From Alphaproteobacteria bacterium (GTDB taxonomy: Bacteria > Pseudomonadota > Alphaproteobacteria > CAAHEQ01 > UBA3637), in the NCBI GenBank assembly GCA_017555325.1, contig JAFZGR010000215.1, forward strand, positions 1 through 5,982: a DNA stretch of 5,982 nt. Reading direction: 5' to 3'. Positions 1 to 5,982 of this stretch are shown piece by piece. A program made the translations under genes and the position numbers. A model generated the notes under the pieces. The model did not search any database and was not told the origin of the DNA. It worked only from the letters and a program-made list of their open reading frames with translations. Within the stretch, counting starts at the first letter, position 1, and each line of letters opens with the position of its first letter.

Positions 1-1006
1 TACTCCCGCCACCGGTTAAAACCAAATGTTGCGTTGAAACGACAAAATATGGATATCTGTCAAAAACACGTCCGATATTTTCCAAAATTTCCTCAACACG
101 AGGAATCACAATAGAAATCAATTCTGCTTGCGGAACCTGAATATTAACGCCTTCTTCACCTAAAACGGGAACAATTAATCGTTCAATACCATCCCGTGTT
201 GATGAAAATGTTGCACCATGTAATGTTTTTAAACGTTCTGCCGAAGAAAAATAGGTGTTTAATCCGCGTGAAATATCTTTTGTTATAACATTTCCACCCT
301 GTGGAATTAAATCTAAATGAACCAATCCGCCATCTAAAAAAATGGCAAGAGATGTCGTTCCCGCTCCAAAATCCACAACACTAACACCAATATCCTTTTC
401 TTCTTCATTTACAACTGCCAATGCCGAAGCATAGGGAGTCGCCACTTTTGTATCAATTGTAATATGACATCTATCCAATACAGCCACCAAATTACGGGTT
501 TGACTTTCCGGTAATGTAATTACATGCAGATGAACACCCAAGCGAGTACCATATAATCCGCGTGGATCTTGTATATTTTGTTCTTTATCCACAATATAGC
601 TAAGTGGAAACGCATGAATAACTTCATCACCCTCTGCTAAACAACCAGCAATCACACTATCAACCAAACGCCGTACATCACCTGCATTAATGGGTCTGCC
701 ATCACCGATTTCAATTTCTTTATGGATATGATGCGCCCGCATTTGCGTAGATGATACATTGACAACAACATTTGTTGTTCGCCAATCTGCTTGTGTATCT
801 GCTTGTTTAATGGCTTTTTGAATACAATCGGTAGCGGCATCCATATCAACAATAGAACCTGCTTGAATACCTGATGCTCGTTCATACCCAAAACCAATAA
901 CTTCCGGCACACCATCTTGCCCAAAACGAACAATCATACAACAAATCTTGGATGTTCCGATATCCAATAATGTTAAAACCGATTTTAGTTTTTTCTTTTT
1001 ACTCAT
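1..1006 (-). CDS. ftsA: Cell division protein FtsA, partial (C-terminus beyond window)
   Basis: FtsA is the actin-like ATPase that ties FtsZ filaments to the inner membrane and recruits later divisome proteins. The frame opens with ATG at 1006-1004 and runs without a stop for 335 codons to the window edge. Visible motifs are phosphate-1 LDIGTSKI (residues 14-21), a 1C-like domain around residues 85-170 including DPRGLYG (147-153) and HVIT (161-164), phosphate-2 VDFGAGTTS (211-219), IPQGGNVITKDI (234-245) and the adenosine motif LTGGGS (330-335) at the very edge. FtsA proteins are usually a little over 400 residues, so the last part of domain 2A and the C-terminal amphipathic membrane helix are missing. 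The start is supported by an ACAGG site 6 bases upstream, and phosphate-1 close to the N-terminus is normal. The N-terminus is Lys-rich (MSKKKKLKS). It lies 13 bases after ftsQ; ftsZ is expected next. Identification is very secure. Confidence 0.97.
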   Translation of the reverse strand, partial: MSKKKKLKSVLTLLDIGTSKICCMIVRFGQDGVPEVIGFGYERASGIQAGSIVDMDAATDCIQKAIKQADTQADWRTTNVVVNVSSTQMRAHHIHKEIEIGDGRPINAGDVRRLVDSVIAGCLAEGDEVIHAFPLSYIVDKEQNIQDPRGLYGTRLGVHLHVITLPESQTRNLVAVLDRCHITIDTKVATPYASALAVVNEEEKDIGVSVVDFGAGTTSLAIFLDGGLVHLDLIPQGGNVITKDISRGLNTYFSSAERLKTLHGATFSSTRDGIERLIVPVLGEEGVNIQVPQAELISIVIPRVEEILENIGRVFDRYPYFVVSTQHLVLTGGGS

Positions 1007-1012
1007 TTTTAA

Positions 1013-1017
1013 CCTGT
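1013..1017 (-). promoter_or_regulatory. Ribosome binding site of ftsA
   Basis: On the minus strand the 13-base ftsQ-ftsA gap reads AAACAGGTTAAAA before the ATG. ACAGG is a moderate Shine-Dalgarno match, with 6 bases between it and the start codon. It supports the ATG at 1006. This is the only junction in the window whose site lies in non-coding sequence rather than inside the previous gene. Confidence 0.65.
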
Positions 1018-1019
1018 TT

Positions 1020-1844
1020 TTATTTTTTCTTTTTTACATTTTTATGTTGCATTTCAACCTGTGCTTCACTTCGAATAATTAATCTATCCGGCAATTTTAA
1101 ATCAATTATTTGAATATCCCGTTCCAATATTTGTCCTGTTTCATGAAAATCTTTCAATCGTAATAAAGCATTATCAATCCCCGTTTCAGGCAAACGAACC
1201 ACAACGCCCTTTTCAACATCATTCAAATACAAATCCCATCGACGTTTTCCCACACGAACAGCTGACAAAACCCGTTTTGCAATTGACGGATATTTTGCCA
1301 ATTCTTCAATTAATAATGGCGTATACTTAGGTGCATCTTCCCCAACAACTAATAAAACATTTGAAATAACAGTCTTGTCATCCGCAATCGGTTCCCCTTT
1401 TTCATCAATCGGCAAGTATTTTTTATGATTTTGCCAAATAGCTATCGGTTCTTTTTCCGTTATACGAATTAAAATTTGATTCGGCAAATGTCGCTCTATT
1501 AATACATCTCTAACCCAAGGCAATGCCAAAAGTGCCTCTTTCTGTTTTTCCAAATCAATATCCATAATCGGCATACCTTGCCATACATCCAAAGCCTTAT
1601 TAATATCTTCTGTTGATGTACGATTACGCCCTTCGACACTGACTTGATCTAATTTTAAATGGGCTTTTTCTTGCATAACGACAAGTATTTCTTCGCCTTG
1701 CTGTTTTACTTTTTGTCCGGTCGGAGTCATTAAGAAAACAATAACACTAACGCTCAAAACAAGTAAAACACCAAGGCTTACCTTTCGTTTCAGTGTCCAA
1801 AACGATTTTTTTATTCTTTTTCTTGTCCGATAATTTTTTTTCAT
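1020..1844 (-). CDS. ftsQ: Cell division protein FtsQ
   Basis: FtsQ is a bitopic inner-membrane protein of the divisome that binds FtsB/FtsL and links early and late division proteins. The 274-residue product has a short basic cytoplasmic tail (residues 1-21), one hydrophobic segment (about 22-39, GVLLVLSVSVIVFLM) and a periplasmic part. A POTRA domain spans about 63-131, starting LKLDQVSVEGRNRTS and including LPWVRDVLIERHLPNQILI (108-126), the most diagnostic stretch. The beta domain follows, with EKEPIAIWQ (130-138) and IDLKLPDRLIIR (247-258). The protein ends in a short Lys-rich tail (KNVKKKK). The length is normal to slightly short for the family. The ATG at 1844-1842 lies 2 bases after the ddl stop, with GAAGGG 5 bases upstream. 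Sequence conservation in this family is low, but topology, motifs and position between ddl and ftsA agree. Confidence 0.95.
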   Translation of the reverse strand: MKKNYRTRKRIKKSFWTLKRKVSLGVLLVLSVSVIVFLMTPTGQKVKQQGEEILVVMQEKAHLKLDQVSVEGRNRTSTEDINKALDVWQGMPIMDIDLEKQKEALLALPWVRDVLIERHLPNQILIRITEKEPIAIWQNHKKYLPIDEKGEPIADDKTVISNVLLVVGEDAPKYTPLLIEELAKYPSIAKRVLSAVRVGKRRWDLYLNDVEKGVVVRLPETGIDNALLRLKDFHETGQILERDIQIIDLKLPDRLIIRSEAQVEMQHKNVKKKK

Positions 1845-1846
1845 AT

Positions 1847-2755
1847 TTACCCTTCATATGTTGCTTTATGCAATAGATATTCAACCAAATTTCCATATGA
1901 CATCCCTTTTATATTCAGAACAACTTCCGGAACCAAAGAAAGCGGAGTCATTCCAGGATTGGCGTTTAATTCCAAAAAAACAGCCCTTCCGTTTTGTTCA
2001 TCTAAACGGAAATCTGAACGGGATACCCCTCGACAACCCAATGCCCGATGCATCGCATAAGCATCTGCTTTTAATTTTTCCGTCCAATCTGTACCTATTT
2101 CCGCCGGAATTTGATGTGTCGCTGCCCCTGTTGTGTACTTTGTTTGATAATCATAAAATCCTTGATTAGGTTTAATTTCAACAACCCCAACAGCTCCATC
2201 ATCCAGAACGACAACAGATACTTCCCGACCTGAAATATATTCCTCCAATAACATCGGGACGTCCCACCCCCACTCCTGCAATAATTTTTCTTCATCTGAA
2301 CCCGAATGAATAATAGAAACACCAACAGATGAACCTTCATTGTTCGGCTTCACAACATACGGGCATTTAAACCCACCAACTCTTAAAATATCTTCTTTAC
2401 AAACCAATTTACCAACCGGCACATTAATACCCAAAGAAGATGCAATAATTTTTGTTTTCTGTTTATCCATAGAAACAGCCGATGCTAACACCCCGGAATG
2501 CGTATAGGGAATTTTCATTAAATTCAACAGCCCCTGAATACATCCATCTTCTCCATACTTTCCGTGCAAAGCATTAAAAACAACATCCGGCTTTTCTTCT
2601 TCCAAAAAAGAAACCAAACCCGAAACAGGAAATACAACATCAACAGCAAAAGCTTTATGCCCATTATCAAGTAAAGCTTTTAACACTCCCTTTCCGCTTT
2701 CTAATGATACATTGCGTTCAGATGAGTGTCCGCCCATAAGAACAGCAACTTTCAT
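1847..2755 (-). CDS. ddl: D-alanine--D-alanine ligase
   Basis: Ddl joins two D-alanines using ATP in the cytoplasm; MurF then adds the dipeptide to the UDP-MurNAc tripeptide. The 302-residue product is a full-length ATP-grasp enzyme. Visible motifs are GGHSSERNVSLESG (residues 8-21; Glu13 aligns with the substrate-binding Glu of E. coli DdlB), HGKYGEDG (64-71), VSMDKQKTK (94-102), VVKPNNEGSSVGVS (134-147), EEYISGREVSV (171-181), VVEIKP (191-196), QTKYTTGAATHQIPA (204-218), GCRGVSRSDFR (240-250) and LELNANPGMT (261-270; Glu262 and Asn264 as metal ligands). Tyr207 in the TKY segment matches the Tyr that favours D-Ala over D-lactate, so a normal D-Ala-D-Ala product is predicted. The ATG at 2755 overlaps the murB stop as ATGA. 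Genomic position suggests the ddlB-type copy; whether another ddl exists cannot be told. Confidence 0.97.
   Translation of the reverse strand: MKVAVLMGGHSSERNVSLESGKGVLKALLDNGHKAFAVDVVFPVSGLVSFLEEEKPDVVFNALHGKYGEDGCIQGLLNLMKIPYTHSGVLASAVSMDKQKTKIIASSLGINVPVGKLVCKEDILRVGGFKCPYVVKPNNEGSSVGVSIIHSGSDEEKLLQEWGWDVPMLLEEYISGREVSVVVLDDGAVGVVEIKPNQGFYDYQTKYTTGAATHQIPAEIGTDWTEKLKADAYAMHRALGCRGVSRSDFRLDEQNGRAVFLELNANPGMTPLSLVPEVVLNIKGMSYGNLVEYLLHKATYEG
1850..1855 (-). promoter_or_regulatory. Ribosome binding site of ftsQ, inside the end of ddl
   Basis: GAAGGG is formed by the last two sense codons of ddl (Glu-Gly). It sits 5 bases before the ftsQ ATG, with the ddl TAA stop in between. The arrangement suggests that ribosomes finishing ddl reinitiate at ftsQ, although coupling itself is inferred. 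Confidence 0.7.
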
Positions 2756-3726
2756 AATTTATCAACTCCCATTTTTTTGACTTCCCATTCCAACTCAATC
2801 CCTTCTTTTTCATAAACTTTCCGCCGAATTTCTTCTCCAAGCATTTCAATATCTTTTGCTGTGGCAGAACCGGAATTAATTAAAAAATTACAATGTTTCT
2901 TGGAAACTTCAGCGCCCCCTCGTTTAGCTCCTCTCATCCCAACTTTTTCTATTAATTGCCAAGCAGGCGTTCCTTCCGGATTTTTAAATGTCGAACCAGC
3001 CGTCCGAACACCTATCGGCTGACCTTTTTCTCGTTTTTGTTTATTGGCTTCCATTTTTTCCCGAATAACCGTTGCATCTTTTACCTGCTTACCCTGAAAA
3101 ACGGCATTAACAAAAATCCACTCTTGAGGCAACACGCATTTTCTATACGAAAAGGAATCTTTTATTTCATCTGCCGATAAAACCCTAATCTCCCCTTCTC
3201 TTGTAACAATAGTTAGTGTTTTTAACATATCAAATATTTGACATCCATAAGCACCGGCATTCATTCGGACAGCTCCACCAACCGAACCGGGAATACCACA
3301 CAAAAACTCAAATCCGGTAATTTTATTTTTTAATGCTTCCCGAGCAACTTCCATTGCACCTGCAGAAGCCCCACAAATCAATATATCATCCTGAACAACG
3401 ACTTGCGAAAATGGTTTTCCCAAATGTACGGTTATACCTGGAATACCGCCATCCCGAATTAAAACATTGCTACCTGCTCCCAATGTACTCATCGGGATAG
3501 GTGGCAACTCTCTTAATTTATATAACAAACCTGCCAAATCTGCCACATCGGCAGGTTCAAAATAAACTTGTGCCGAACCTCCAACGCCAAACCAATTTTT
3601 CTTATGCAATGGTTCATTTTCAACTAATCTACCTCGAACAGGCGGCAAACTTTTTATCCATTTTTCTGATTTTTTAAATGAAAAGGTAAAATATCTTAAA
3701 ACTAAACTCATCCAATGCATATTCAT
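2752..3726 (-). CDS. murB: UDP-N-acetylenolpyruvoylglucosamine reductase (MurB)
   Basis: MurB is the FAD-dependent enzyme that uses NADPH to reduce UDP-GlcNAc-enolpyruvate to UDP-MurNAc, the second committed step of peptidoglycan precursor synthesis. The 324-residue product shows the FAD-binding stretch TLGAGSNVLIRDGGIPG (residues 81-97), FLCGIPGSVGGAVRMNAGAYG (141-161; Arg154), SYRKC (193-197), RTAGSTFKNPEG (241-252; Ser245 as the likely proton donor), AEVSKKHCNFLINSGSATAKD (272-292) and a C-terminal EWEVKKMG with the likely catalytic Glu315. SYRKC together with the short build fits type II MurB, the form lacking the extra Tyr-loop insertion of the E. coli enzyme. The N-terminal segment of about 30 residues before LPPVRGRL is weakly conserved. 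The first ATG (3726) has AAAGGA 9 bases upstream, while Met3 and Met6 would sit too far from it. The position that often reads F-R-V-G-G is FGVGG here. It overlaps ddl by ATGA. Confidence 0.97.
   Translation of the reverse strand: MNMHWMSLVLRYFTFSFKKSEKWIKSLPPVRGRLVENEPLHKKNWFGVGGSAQVYFEPADVADLAGLLYKLRELPPIPMSTLGAGSNVLIRDGGIPGITVHLGKPFSQVVVQDDILICGASAGAMEVAREALKNKITGFEFLCGIPGSVGGAVRMNAGAYGCQIFDMLKTLTIVTREGEIRVLSADEIKDSFSYRKCVLPQEWIFVNAVFQGKQVKDATVIREKMEANKQKREKGQPIGVRTAGSTFKNPEGTPAWQLIEKVGMRGAKRGGAEVSKKHCNFLINSGSATAKDIEMLGEEIRRKVYEKEGIELEWEVKKMGVDKL
2766..2770 (-). promoter_or_regulatory. Ribosome binding site of ddl, inside the end of murB
   Basis: GGGAG lies in the last codons of murB (Met-Gly-Val), 10 bases before the ddl ATG. 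The spacing is slightly long, but the site together with the ATGA overlap fixes the ddl start and suggests stop-start reinitiation. Confidence 0.6.
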
Positions 3727-3732
3727 TCGTTT

Positions 3733-5118
3733 TTATCCTTTCAATGATGAAATGAGTGTTGTTATTTGAGACGAAATACTCCCTGCGCCCAAACAAACAA
3801 GCGTATCATACATTGTATATCCATGCGTTAAATTAACCAAATCATCGAAAACCGGCAAATATTTAGCCTGCCCGTGTGTCTGTGATAAAACTTGTGCGAA
3901 TGCTGGAGCGGTTATCCCATCAATCGGTTCTTCTCCGGCACTATATACATCACAAACATATACAACATCCGCATTTTCAAAACAAGTTAAAAAACCATCC
4001 CACAAATCTCTCAAACGAGTATATCTGTGTGGTTGAAAAACGGCAATTACTTTTCCTTGCGTACTTTCCCGTACCGCTTTTAACGTCGCAGCAATTTCTG
4101 TCGGATGATGACCATAATCATCATATACAGCAACGGCATTCATTTGTCCCCGATAAGTCAAACGCCTTTGAATACCACCAAACTCAGATAATGCCTGAAT
4201 AATTTTGCGTTCAGAAACACCTAAATACAGACCGACAGATACTGCTGCTAGAGCATTTACAACATTATGCAATCCAACCATTGCCAAAGATATACTTGTC
4301 ATAAAGTAGGTTTTGTCTTTTAAACGGGCAACCACATCAAATTTCATGCCGTGTCTGCCTGTACGAATATTTTCAGCTCGTACCATTGCGGACTTATCCA
4401 ACCCATACGTAATACAATACCTATTCTGAACCTGACTAACTATTTCTTTTAACGCCGGATTATCTATACAAGCAATACACGCTCCATAAAAAGCCGTATT
4501 TTTCATAAATAATGAATATGCCGCCTTCATATTATCAAACGTTTTATAAAAATCCATATGCTCTGCATCAATATTTGTAATAACAGATATATTTGTCGGC
4601 AATTTCAAAAACGACCCATCTGATTCATCAGCTTCAACAACCACATAATTTCCTTTTCCCAATCGGGCATTGGAATGTTGAGCGTTTAAAATACCGCCAA
4701 TAACAAAACTCGGATCGAAATTTGCCGTCATTAAAATACTGGCGATTAAAGAAGATGTTGTTGTTTTCCCATGTGTTCCGGAAATACAAATACTTTGTTT
4801 ATACTGCAAAATCTCTGCCAACATTTCTGAACGATGCCCAATCGGAATTCCCATTTTTTGAGCCGCAACCAATTCTGGATTATCCGGCTGGATAGCACTA
4901 GAAACAACAATAGCATCGACTCCTTGCAAATTTTCAGCAGCATGACCAATAAACACGGGGATACCATTTTCACGAACACGTTTTGTATTTGCACTTTCTT
5001 TTTCATCAGACCCCTGAACCTGAACACCTAAATCGGCCAACATTTCCGCAATGGCACTCATACCGATACCACCAATCCCGACAAAATGTATTTTTTGAAG
5101 CGGACACGTTAATTTCAT
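3733..5118 (-). CDS. murC: UDP-N-acetylmuramate--L-alanine ligase (MurC)
   Basis: MurC adds L-alanine to UDP-MurNAc with ATP hydrolysis, the first amino acid of the stem peptide, in the cytoplasm. At 461 residues it is full length for the Mur ligase family. The N-terminal UDP-binding domain shows FVGIGGIGMSAIAEML (residues 12-27). The central ATPase domain has the P-loop GTHGKTTT (114-121), EADESDGSF (162-170), TNIDAEHMDFY (181-191) and GLHNVVNALAA (282-292). The C-terminal domain has FGGIQRRL (313-320), YDDYGHHPTEI (332-342), FQPHRYTR (361-368), VYSAGE (391-396) and GAGSIS (444-449). GIGGIGM and the DDYGHHP motif separate MurC from MurD, MurE and MurF. All expected catalytic motifs are intact. 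The ATG at 5118 overlaps the murG stop as ATGA and has AAAGGA 8 bases upstream. Confidence 0.98.
   Translation of the reverse strand: MKLTCPLQKIHFVGIGGIGMSAIAEMLADLGVQVQGSDEKESANTKRVRENGIPVFIGHAAENLQGVDAIVVSSAIQPDNPELVAAQKMGIPIGHRSEMLAEILQYKQSICISGTHGKTTTSSLIASILMTANFDPSFVIGGILNAQHSNARLGKGNYVVVEADESDGSFLKLPTNISVITNIDAEHMDFYKTFDNMKAAYSLFMKNTAFYGACIACIDNPALKEIVSQVQNRYCITYGLDKSAMVRAENIRTGRHGMKFDVVARLKDKTYFMTSISLAMVGLHNVVNALAAVSVGLYLGVSERKIIQALSEFGGIQRRLTYRGQMNAVAVYDDYGHHPTEIAATLKAVRESTQGKVIAVFQPHRYTRLRDLWDGFLTCFENADVVYVCDVYSAGEEPIDGITAPAFAQVLSQTHGQAKYLPVFDDLVNLTHGYTMYDTLVCLGAGSISSQITTLISSLKG
3736..3741 (-). promoter_or_regulatory. Ribosome binding site of murB, inside the end of murC
   Basis: AAAGGA, formed by the last two sense codons of murC (Lys-Gly) with TAA directly after it, lies 9 bases before the murB ATG. 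It favours the first of three closely spaced Met codons (3726, 3720, 3711) as the murB start. Confidence 0.7.
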
Positions 5119-5982
5119 TGTTTTTTTCCTTTAATTATATCACTGATAATCTCTGCTGTTTCCAAAGCTGCATTAGGTTTTGAACGTTTATATGCCTGTG
5201 CAGCTGCAGTCTGCAATGCATCCGGCGTTTCCAATAGTTCTTTTAACCTTAGTGCCGTTTTATCTGCATCAAACGTCTTTTCATTAAGTAACCAACCGGC
5301 GCCATCATCGCAAAATTGACGAGCATTCTCCATTTGATGATTATCCGCTGCTGTCGGCAACGGAACAATCATAGCAGGTCTTCCAATAACTTCCAATTCC
5401 GTAATTGTAGAAGCTCCACCACGAGAAATAACTAAATGAGCTTGCGTTAATAAATCAGGCATATTATCAAAAAAAGAAGAAATCGTCACTTTTTTAAACG
5501 GAATATTCTGATAAAAATCTTCCAAAAATCCAATATCTTCAGGTCGAGATTGTTGTGTAATAACTATCTTTTCTTGCAATTCCCGCGGCAATTTTGCCAA
5601 TACTTCCGGAAACCTACGACTAAAAAACGTTGCTCCTTGACTACCTCCGAAAATAAGCAACTTAATCGTTTCATTATCTGTCGAATATACAGTATTTTCC
5701 CGTTCTCTAATTTGTGGACGAGCCGGCATACCAACCCGTATATGTGGAATTTTTTCCGGAAGCATCAATGTCGGAGAAAAAGAAGTCACAATCATCTTTG
5801 CCCCCGATGCCAAAACTCGATTAGCACGACCCAACACAGCATTTTGTTCATGCAACACCACAGGAATCCGACACACTTGTGCAGCAATAACTGCCGGAAA
5901 AGAAGCATATCCACCCACTCCAACAACAAGTGATGGTTTTAATTTATACATTAAGAAGATAGCTTGTACAGTGCCGCAATAA
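5115..5982 (-). CDS. murG: UDP-GlcNAc:lipid I N-acetylglucosaminyltransferase MurG, partial (N-terminus beyond window)
   Basis: MurG is the peripheral membrane glycosyltransferase (GT28 family, GT-B fold) that transfers GlcNAc from UDP-GlcNAc to lipid I, giving lipid II on the cytoplasmic face. The frame is open to the window edge, giving 288 residues before the TGA at 5117-5115. The ATG at 5951 lies within the conserved stretch AIFLMYKLKPSLVVGVGGY and is an internal Met, not the start. Motifs in the visible part are GVGGYASFP (residues 21-29), HEQNAVLGRANRVLA (44-58), the C-domain G-loop LIFGGSQGA (109-117), VISRGGASTITELEVIGRP (184-202) and VPLPTAADNHQMENA (206-220), which contains the UDP-GlcNAc-contacting region. 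MurG is usually about 355-370 residues, so roughly 70-85 N-terminal residues, including the first G-loop, are missing. It overlaps murC by ATGA. Confidence 0.97.
   Translation of the reverse strand, partial: YCGTVQAIFLMYKLKPSLVVGVGGYASFPAVIAAQVCRIPVVLHEQNAVLGRANRVLASGAKMIVTSFSPTLMLPEKIPHIRVGMPARPQIRERENTVYSTDNETIKLLIFGGSQGATFFSRRFPEVLAKLPRELQEKIVITQQSRPEDIGFLEDFYQNIPFKKVTISSFFDNMPDLLTQAHLVISRGGASTITELEVIGRPAMIVPLPTAADNHQMENARQFCDDGAGWLLNEKTFDADKTALRLKELLETPDALQTAAAQAYKRSKPNAALETAEIISDIIKGKKQ
5127..5132 (-). promoter_or_regulatory. Ribosome binding site of murC, inside the end of murG
   Basis: AAAGGA comes from the Lys-Gly codons near the murG C-terminus (IIKGKKQ) and lies 8 bases before the murC ATG. 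It is a strong match at good spacing and confirms the overlapping ATGA start. Confidence 0.75.

Noticed and set aside
652..933. Minus-strand ORF of 93 codons near the window start
   Set aside because: It overlaps ftsA in another frame, while the ftsA frame has all the family motifs over the same bases.
1007..1019. Possible promoter or terminator between ftsQ and ftsA
   Set aside because: The gap is only 13 bases, with no inverted repeat and no -35/-10 pair that I can support. A promoter inside ftsQ cannot be excluded, but AT-rich sequence gives many chance matches.
1079..1100. Pair of TTAA elements that might be a CtrA site (TTAA-N7-TTAA)
   Set aside because: The spacing between the two TTAA is 14 bases rather than 7, and TTAA is frequent by chance in this AT-rich DNA.
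1858..2169. Plus-strand ORF of 103 codons opposite ddl
   Set aside because: It lies wholly antisense to a fully conserved ddl, has no recognisable domain and reads as low-complexity frame shadow.
3876..4202. Plus-strand ORF of 108 codons opposite murC
   Set aside because: His-rich composition is what the reverse frame of murC produces; it lies within the conserved C-terminal domain and has no motif of its own.
5550..5933. Plus-strand ORF of 127 codons opposite murG
   Set aside because: The longest antisense ORF, but rich in Cys, His, Asn and Ser like other shadows here, with no domain, and covering conserved MurG motifs.

Overview
This window is a stretch of the division and cell wall (dcw) cluster. 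All six genes lie on the minus strand, so transcription runs from position 5982 down to position 1. In that direction the order is murG (5' part missing), murC, murB, ddl, ftsQ and ftsA (3' part missing). The order murG-murC-murB-ddl-ftsQ-ftsA is the classic proteobacterial one, with ftsZ expected next, beyond position 1.

The organism is most likely an alphaproteobacterium with an AT-rich genome. Three things suggest this: murB lies between murC and ddl; the proteins carry family-typical stretches such as the Ddl segment GCRGVSRSDFR and the FtsA start LDIGTSKICCMIV; and FtsQ ends with a 'DLKLPDRLIIR' strand. The AT richness (many A/T runs, A/T-ending codons, Lys-rich termini) points towards host-associated or uncultured lineages rather than GC-rich free-living ones. 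That last step is inference; genus cannot be told from this window. The standard stop codons TAA and TGA are both used, so UGA has not been reassigned.

Layout along the transcript: murG 5982-5115 (partial), murC 5118-3733, murB 3726-2752, ddl 2755-1847, ftsQ 1844-1020, ftsA 1006-1 (partial). Almost every base is coding. murG/murC and murB/ddl overlap by four bases (ATGA), and the other junctions are 6, 2 and 13 bases. Each downstream gene has a Shine-Dalgarno-like site, and in four of five cases it lies inside the end of the preceding gene. I see no terminator and no convincing promoter, so this looks like one translationally coupled operon.

The genes serve one process. MurB and MurC make and extend UDP-MurNAc in the cytoplasm, Ddl supplies the D-Ala-D-Ala dipeptide, and MurG turns lipid I into lipid II at the inner membrane face. 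FtsQ (divisome scaffold) and FtsA (actin-like partner of FtsZ) direct wall synthesis to the division site. I found no mobile element, CRISPR array, RNA gene or novel system; the points worth a second look are mostly about gene boundaries and translation coupling.
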